The notes beneath the pieces were generated by a model. It saw only the letters and a program-made list of their open reading frames with translations, did no database searches and had not been told where the DNA came from. Below, piece by piece: positions 57,805 through 64,000 of a stretch of DNA of 64,000 bases. Source of the DNA: Catonia carolina (Eukaryota; Arthropoda; Insecta; Hemiptera; Achilidae). The stretch is taken from NCBI GenBank assembly GCA_035578175.1, contig JAQMRL010000003.1:89196469-89260468 (forward strand), written 5' to 3'. Every line of letters starts with the position of its first letter. Position 1 is the stretch's first letter. A program made the position numbers and the translations under genes.

Positions 57805-58719
57805 TTTTAAAAACTTAACCTAATAATGTTCTATTTGAAGAAAACAAACAAAAAATATAAATTTAAAAAGTCTTTCACCAACAAATAAAATAAAAAATTA
57901 CCAACTTACATATTGATGTAACATTCACACACAATCACACAATAATAACTGTTGAATTAATAATGTTTCAACGAAAAAAACAGTGGACAAATACAGCAGT
58001 GCACTTCACAACACACCAATCAAAGCAGCTGGGAAGAAAATAACTATTTTAATGTCGAGTTTTTATCAGATAATACATGTCTTGGTCTAAAACATGTTGC
58101 ATCTGTTTGTATTTCTGTTTTTGATTGTCTGTGTGTTTGTGTTTGAAAAAAAATATATTAAGTACGGAATATAGGATGAAGTTTAAACTTAGAACTTAAG
58201 TTTGATACCACTATGGGAAGCAACACGAACATTTTCATAAAAATTGGTTAACCGGAAGTAGTAGCTAGTTTACTGGTGCAATTCTTCACTTTTTTAATAT
58301 TTTCTAACAAACGGCTTCTACGATTTTACTACATTTACTACATTTATTTACCTTATTTTTTTACTTTTCCCTTATTTACTACATTTTTATTGGTCTACTA
58401 GCAAGCCTGTAGAAATTCTTGTCGAGAGTCTGGGCTTTCTTGGTAAAACATATATTTTTTAAGACAGCCTTAATATCCATTTTAAGGCAAACGGGTATAT
58501 AATATTAAAGTTGTAGAAAATTAAAAAGTTGCAACTTTAATTTCAAGCACATTTTTCTACAGAGCCTAAAGCATCATTAAGTGATTTTCGGTATTTTTAA
58601 ACCCTACAGAGATTGATTTACATTCTGCGCCATTTACTCATGATTAAAATTAGGTTATATTTTCCTTACTTTCATTGACAAGATATAGTCGTTTGATTGT
58701 TTAACATTAGATTTTAACT

Positions 58720-59385
58720 ATTGATCGAAGCAAGGAAATATATACCATATTAAATTATATACATTTTAAACATAATTTATTTATCATAATTTATATTATT
58801 TAACAACAGTCCATGTAAATAGGCTAAAAATATAATGATAAACGTATTGTAAAGTAGTTCAAGATTAATCTAGAAGTAATAGGTTGTTAAAAAAAGGTTG
58901 TTTATTTTTGTATAGGTTGCCTTCATTGGTAAGAAATTGTGTATTGCATGAGGTGGGGTGTGTTGAACAAGAACAGTAAATTGCGATGAATGAGATGTTT
59001 TGAAAAGGATTTTTAAGAAATCGAATGTAATAGAAAAGTTTGTTTTTATTTTAATTTCTTCTACGAAGAAAGTGTCAGAATAGCGGCGGAGGACCTTGAA
59101 TGTTTGGGGAAAAGTTAGCGTCTTTGTAGTTGCCCAGTCAGGAGTGGAACTTGCGAATGAAATGTTCTATCCAAACGTTCGAATTAGTGTTGTTACGTCG
59201 TTTGTGCGTGCGGGTGATATTAAGTGTTTGTGGACAATTAATTGTTTTGGTTCTTAGGGACAGTAATCTATTGTTAGTCAATTTGGCTTAAGATTAAGTT
59301 TTTGTAATTTATTTAATTTATGTAATTAATTGTATTTGTTAGTTAATCACAAATTGCAATTATTAATTTTGTCAATAAATAATTG
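58720..59385. other. AT-rich intron, no feature recognised
   Basis: No gene or repeat end found. Confidence 0.5.
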
Positions 59386-59404
59386 TAATAAGTTGTTATT
59401 ACTT

Positions 59405-59760
59405 TCGATGCCGGCCAGTGATAAAGATTTTCCCAGGCCAAGTTACAAGCCCTGCGGTGGGTAGTACAGTGGTAGGGCTGCTATCTTAGAGCCTCTAGAC
59501 AGGCCCTAGGTTTTATTTGGTGATCCATCTCCTAGGTCCTTCCGCCCTTTTCATCTTTGGAAAATTCCTCCTCCGCCTTCGAGACTGTTGACCGTTTCTC
59601 AGGGCTCCCCCTGCTCTGGATTTATTTGGACTGACTCCCTTGGCTCTTTCGCCCTCCACGCCGTTTGGAATCGTCAAACTCTGCCGTAAAGACCGTTGAC
59701 CAGTTTTCACCTATTGGTACTTATGGTACTTATGGTACACTACTGGTACTTATTTGGCTC
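59405..59760. repeat. GC-richer patch with SINE-like head and GGTACTTAT repeats
   Basis: About 300 bp of much higher GC than the flanks. It opens with CCCTGCGGTGGGTAGTACAG and AGACAGGCCCTAGGTTT, spaced like weak pol III A and B boxes, suggesting a tRNA-like origin. At 59716-59755 GGTACTTAT occurs several times. The - strand frame 59513-59710 is not recognisable. Confidence 0.35.
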
Positions 59761-61430
59761 TGCATTATTCATACCTGTCTGCATATTTACAGGACGTTTC
59801 CCATCACCTATTGGAACACACCGTGTTAAAGTGATGCTCCGTTTCAGTGTCTCGTATAAGGTTGAACTAAGTCCTTACTCGATTTAGAATCAAATCCTCG
59901 CATGAGCTGACCGTGCACTCAACTATATACTGGCCCAACCATTTACTTCGCATGCCAGTACACAGCCATCTTCTACGAGTATGGACATTTATAAACGTAG
60001 AGGAAAGGTAGGCTTGGGAATACATGAAAAGAGTAGATGCCGGAGCAGGCCATTAAGCATAATACTTAACAGATGGCGTTCATGATGAAATTTGTTATAA
60101 GTTTGTTTAGTACGTATTAAACTTAGATCCTGAACGAACCTAGCTTAGGTGTTACAATATTATAAAATAAAATTATAGATAAAGAAGAAAAATGATTGTT
60201 TTTTGAAAAATATAAATATCGATTCGTACCCGACCTATTAAAAAAAATGTTCTAGAACCGAACTACAAAAAACAATGATAAGAAAAAGCTATGCGTGTAT
60301 GTGTTCAAACGGTATATATTCAAACGATATATTCAAACGGTAGGCTTACAAATTTTGCTCTCACAAAAAATATAATTATATTGTTTGATGTCAAAGAAGT
60401 ATACTATCAGTCTAATGCATATTAATGAATTCAACGTTTACTCTTTGTTTAATATTGGAAAAATTCTTTTGAAAAATATTATTCCGTTCGTGAAAGAAAC
60501 CTTAAAGAGCCGGTGCGATCCTTTCTCTTCAAAAATTAAAATTCGGATGTTACTCTAAACTTTTCAACTAAACTTTTTTGAATGATTCATTTTTATAAAA
60601 ATGTCACGGTATTAAACTACTGTCATATTTGATTGGCTGCCATTTTTTGCAACAACAATGAAATTTTTTCTCAAAACTTATAAAATAGTTCATTTAATGG
60701 AGGTACAATTTGATTTTACTTGTCAAACTTTATTTCCGTTAGTCATAAATATTCATAAACAAGTTCTTTTCATAATATCCGGTTTTAAGTCATGAAAAGA
60801 TTAATTTTTAATAAACAATTCATTTGAATTTATAGTTTTTAGAAAACAATTAAAAAATATATATAATGAGTAATTTTTGTCTGTATTTATTTTCACTACT
60901 GTATTTCTAAGCACATAATTAAAAAAAAAACACGTATGGAATGATTTATTAAGGAAAACTGTAGTGGAAAATCCGTCTAGACTGTTATGAAATTTTATCA
61001 TTTTTATGGAAATTATTATTGTAATTTCAATTTAAATTTCAGTCATATTTTGACATTTCCTTCATTCCGTTTTCCGTCCTGTTTGTTAATAAAAAAAATA
61101 CCTTAATAGAAATAACGTTTTAATAATACGACCATATGACAAGTGGATAACAGTCACTCTTCTTTCCCGTTTACACAGTATCCGGTGTATATTTTCTATA
61201 GAAATTTTATTCAATATTTTACTGAAAACTTTGTAAAATATTGACTTATAATTTGTTGCGGAAAAATACAAAAGAAAATTTTATTATTTAAAACAATAGT
61301 TTATCAATTATAATTCAATTCTAAAGTAAATTCAAAGATTTTAGTTTTTTACTTAGTATTCAAATACTTTTAAAAATTGATAATAAACGTTACTTGTTCA
61401 ATTTCATTCAAAGTTAGTTTACAAAATTCA
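59761..61430. other. AT-rich intron, no feature recognised
   Basis: Only low-complexity AT-rich sequence; short open frames (60801-61001, 61086-61271, both -) have no domain. Confidence 0.55.
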
Positions 61431-61434
61431 AATT

Positions 61435-61590
61435 CCGTGTTAACCTACAACTCGGAGGTCTCAGGTTTGATTTCCGACAAGGGTCTGGAAATTTTCACAA
61501 ATCAAAACTCACAATTCCAGTTGCATAATACACCTTAGTTGCTGATATCCAAGCTGTTAATGCAAGTTTAAATAAATTAAAAAAAGTTAA
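61435..61590 (+). repeat. SINE-C copy
   Basis: B-box-like GGTTTGATTTCCGAC and a body ending GAGCTGTTAATGC-like (here AAGCTGTTAATGCAAG) and TTTAAATAAATT, as in the 31590 copy. Confidence 0.6.
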
Positions 61591-61689
61591 AAGTATAATA
61601 ATTTTACTGACACTTCTATGCATAAATTTTATTATGTTCTGTAAAAATACGCAAAGTTTGATTAATTTGATTTATTTCTGATATAATCG

Positions 61690-62130
61690 TGCAGTATGAT
61701 TTATCGCTATAAATCACGTGTCGTAGGTCCAAATTATGAGTGAGTAGTATCCCCAGGTATCACCCTACAATAGACTTAATTTTTGCTGTTTTGATCTTTA
61801 TGTGGATGTATTAAAGTGGTTTTAAAGACGTGTTTGCTAAATGGTGCAAAACTTAAGTACTTTTTCTTGTACTGTGGGAATGTTGTGTCTCTGTGTATTA
61901 CAGTGTTTAATTTATTTACTAAGGTGAGTCTGTGATAAATCGAAGTAATTTTAACAGAAACCTTTGAATTATTTTAATATTACTATGACTATTTGTAGCC
62001 CAAAGTTATATCCCGTACGTTTGTTTTTAGATCCTAATCTGCTTGAGTAAGTTTTTATAAATTAATAATTTATTTTTTTAATATCAATACCGCTGATTTT
62101 ATTTGTGTATTAGCTGCTTCCTTTAGCTTA
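61690..62130 (+). repeat. R8 interspersed repeat, copy 2
   Basis: Matches 22560-22870 (GCAAAACTTAAGTACTTTTT; AAGGTGAGTCTGTGAT; TATCCCGTACG; TTAGCTGCTTCC). It directly abuts the inverted-repeat structure that follows. Confidence 0.65.
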
Positions 62131-62337
62131 ATATTCCAGTCCTTCACATCAGACGCCATTCCCAATGAAGGGCAAAAATTTTGCTGTATTTTGTGGGAGA
62201 TCAGAAGTGCATGTAGAGTATAAAGAAGTAAAATATAATTTCTTTGCGGAATGGAAGCTTGAATTAATTTTAATAATATTTAAAATATACAAATTAAAAA
62301 TGTATTTTACGTTAGCTTACAATTATTCAAATACCAG

Positions 62338-62357
62338 ATCCCGCACTTCTGACACCA
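62338..62357 (-). promoter_or_regulatory. Relic primer-binding site, tRNA-Leu type
   Basis: Sense TGGTGTCAGAAGTGCGGGAT next to the R7 LTR. It starts with the same nine bases (TGGTGTCAG) as the site of the intact retrovirus. Confidence 0.7.
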
Positions 62358-62358
62358 A

Positions 62359-63324
62359 TGTGACACTTATCTCTAAAGTCCGTTTTGGAATCTGAGTAAA
62401 TATAACAATTAACACGCTAAAGTTTAAAATTACAAATATTTATGACAACTGAAAATTACAATTATTTATGTGACAAAAATCTACAAGTAAATTTCAATTA
62501 AATTATTTAATAAATGAATGGGTCAATGGAAAAAGTTGTTAGTAACAAAAACAAATTTTTAGAGAAAGTGAAAGATACCATCTAATTCTTAGCTGTATAA
62601 CAATTTTTCACTGTATGACGATTTTGTTACAAGAATTTCCGAGATTTTAGTTATTTCTACCTATTAGAATTCACTATTATGATCAAATAGAAGCTTTATT
62701 GGACGTATTCCACTGAAACCTTACTTTTCTAAATTTTGTCACTTGTAACGTTTTTCTGTTGAGCCATTCAATAACAATGTAATTATTAATAACAATAAAT
62801 AACGTAAACCATTTTACTTAATATTATTTACAAAAATGATACAGAGTAAATAAACGTTAATCAATATTGAGTAATTCACAGTAACGTTGACCTTTTCTAA
62901 CGCACTGTTACACGCACTGCGCAGTTCGCTCACTGAATCACAGACAAAACGAAACTTAATTCCACAAAATAAATAGTATCGCTAATATAGGTGGATTTAA
63001 GGATATTTCCAGAAAGACAGAGAATTTTGACATAAAAATAAACATACAAAATCCTTCTGATGGCTTCTACATAAATTTTAAGAAACTGGAAACAAATTAG
63101 GATTGAATAGAAGGTGTTACGAAAAGGCCAATTTATCTAAATAGGTACCCGACTCAACTAATTCACAATAATCGCACAAAAAAAGACATGTCTACCTGTA
63201 CTATAACCATTATAACTATTTCTTGGAAACCTATTTATCACTCTTATTATTTACGTTAACATTTTTAAAATCTCGGTGTCCCTCGAAAATTCTCGAACAC
63301 ACAATCCCTTTAGATATTGTTACG
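62359..63324 (-). repeat. R7: degenerate 5' LTR with adjacent primer site
   Basis: 966 bp on the - strand, homologous to 39058-39797 (shared CACTGAAT and CTAAAGTCCGTTT segments and GATATTG end). The sense end GTGTCACA is followed after one base by TGGTGTCAGAAGTGCGGGAT (62338-62357), a tRNA-Leu-type primer site, which shows it is the 5' LTR of a retroelement whose body is gone. The first base pair of the expected TG start is mutated to CG. Confidence 0.72.
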
Positions 63325-63497
63325 ATATTATTAAAATTCATTCAAGCTACTACTACGCTTCTTTGCGTAGTAGTATTTTCCTCCTTTACCCTTTTGATCG
63401 TATACACTTCTGATCTCCCACAAGATACGGTAAAATATCTTGACCTCCACCTGGAAAGGCGTCTCTAACATGGAGTGTGTTGTAATGTGGGTGTGTG

Positions 63498-63925
63498 TGT
63501 TTAGGTCAACAGCCGAAAGGCTCTTTTGAACCTTTAGAGGTTTTAGTAAGTAAAACGAAAAGTGAGGTGGTTTACTTTGAGTACAAAAGTAGCCTATGCT
63601 TATCGGCATGCCAGGCCCTTAGAAAAGCATCTAATCTGTACCCTGCAAATGATATCTTCACTTCATTCACCACAGGGTCTGTTGTATAATGAAATTCATA
63701 ACCTTCAGAGGAGATAACTCTGACTCAGGGCCGTTGAATAAGGGCCCTTATTCAACGGCCCTGACTCTTGACTAGTGTCTTTTACTCCTATACCTTTTCT
63801 GTTCTTAAATAGTTTAGTCATATAACTGGCTGACCATGTTATAACAAAAAGAACTACTTTTTGTAGCCCTGGAACTTGCAGATCGAGTGCAAATAATTTA
63901 ACACTCGATCTGCCTGTTATTGGTG
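63498..63925 (+). repeat. R2 interspersed repeat, copy 4, carrying a palindromic insert
   Basis: Opens TTTAGGTCAACAGCCGAAAG and ends TAGCCCTGGAACTTGCAGAT with ACACTCGATC. Between GAGGAGATAACTCTGACT and CTAGTGTCTTTTAC, which are adjacent in other copies, lies the palindrome described next. The element tail itself forms a hairpin (GCAGATCGAGTG with CACTCGATCTGC, 63878-63889 and 63902-63913). Confidence 0.82.
63725..63764. mobile_element. Perfect 40-bp palindrome, possible minimal hAT-type insertion
   Basis: The left half is TCAGGGCCGTTGAATAAGGG, and the right half is its exact reverse complement, with no spacer. It interrupts R2 and is flanked by CTCTGACT and CTCTTGACT, a near-perfect direct repeat of about 8 bp. 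CAGGG-type ends and 8-bp duplications are known for hAT transposons. The assignment is an inference. Confidence 0.6.
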
Positions 63926-64000
63926 TAAATATGGAGCATCCAGCATTTATTTATGTTAAATTAAGTACCAATATATTTTTTATTTTCTTGTTTATGTAAT

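Larger units (their letters stand above)
53304..58030 (-). mobile_element. Full-length Jockey-type LINE with 11-bp target duplication
   Basis: A 4.7-kb non-LTR retrotransposon on the - strand, flanked by GGGAAGAAAAT at 53293-53303 and 58031-58041. Layout in sense: 5' UTR of about 226 bp starting AGCTGCTTTGATTGG, ORF1 (57804-56386), ORF2 (56384-53691), 3' UTR of about 365 bp, and an A tail of about 22 nt (T run ending near 53324). Both ORFs are open, so it may be active or very recently inserted. Clade by ORF layout, ORF2 length and the IELWGTAS-type C-terminus. Confidence 0.96.
53258..58718 (+). mobile_element. R1 element, copy e, split by the Jockey-type LINE
   Basis: The left piece 53258-53303 is the R1 5' end (TTCTATTTTCTCTTGCC). 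The right piece from 58042 continues with ACTTAAGTTTGATACCACTA, the poorly kept GT core near 58120-58145, CTACAGAGCCTAA and the 3' end near 58718 (TAACATTAGATTTTA). Removing the LINE restores a continuous R1. Confidence 0.7.
62145..63475. repeat. Inverted repeats of about 150 bp flanking a degenerate R7 LTR
   Basis: The left arm (about 62145-62290) and right arm (about 63328-63475) are inverted copies. Both contain TTGTGGGAGATCAGAAGTG (right arm on the - strand; the left reads TTTGTGGG at its start) and GAATKAATTTTAATAATAT. The right arm also has an internal hairpin (TACTACTACGC/GCGTAGTAGTA, 63350-63376). The spacer is the LTR at 62359-63324 plus its primer site. Confidence 0.7.

Noticed and set aside
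59513..59710. Arg-rich open frame on the - strand
   Set aside because: Lies in a GC-richer repeat-like patch; no domain.

Overview
This looks like a piece of an insect nuclear genome. It is AT-rich, has large introns, and carries metazoan transposons. The host gene is on the + strand: two exons (14658-14790 and 36470-36678) with GT-AG borders and matching phases together encode one V-type immunoglobulin domain of the Sidestep (side) family of neuronal adhesion receptors. The intron between them is about 21.7 kb. I found no further exon, so at least the 27 kb downstream and probably the 14.6 kb upstream are also intron. Almost everything else is mobile DNA of very different ages.

Layout. 276-9963: a complete endogenous retrovirus of the Gypsy/errantivirus type on the - strand, with 1207-bp LTRs that look identical, TTAT target duplications, a tRNA-Leu-like primer site, gag, pol and an F-type env. 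10-14.6 kb: AT-rich DNA with tRNA-derived SINEs. 14.66-14.79 kb: Sidestep exon. 15-36.4 kb: giant intron with a SINE cluster, decayed LINE 3' ends (17.0-18.9, 20.1, 23.0 and 26.8 kb), a CRE/CCAAT-rich patch (27.7-27.96 kb), a Tc1/mariner copy with both TIRs (28.47-29.43 kb), and repeat family R1 with SINEs nested inside. 36.47-36.68 kb: second exon. 37.3-53 kb: a long-TIR MITE, degenerate LTRs (family R7), SINEs with target duplications, a GC-rich solo LTR inside R1, and a mariner whose 5' end has been replaced by an inverted copy of its own 3' end. 53.3-58.0 kb: an intact Jockey-type LINE with an 11-bp target duplication, again inside an R1 copy. 59-64 kb: AT-rich DNA, R7/R8 repeats in an inverted arrangement, and a perfect 40-bp palindrome inside an R2 repeat.

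The two young, coding-competent elements (the retrovirus and the Jockey LINE) both lie antisense to the host gene. Family R1 (five copies) has subterminal inverted repeats, a (GT)n core, internal subrepeats and a 3' stem-loop, the architecture of Helentron-associated (DINE-1/HINE-like) elements. It has been a repeated target for later insertions. R1, R2, R7 and R8 and SINE-A, -B and -C are labels used only here; they are families I recognised by comparing copies within this window. Positions of decayed repeats are good to roughly 10-30 bases.
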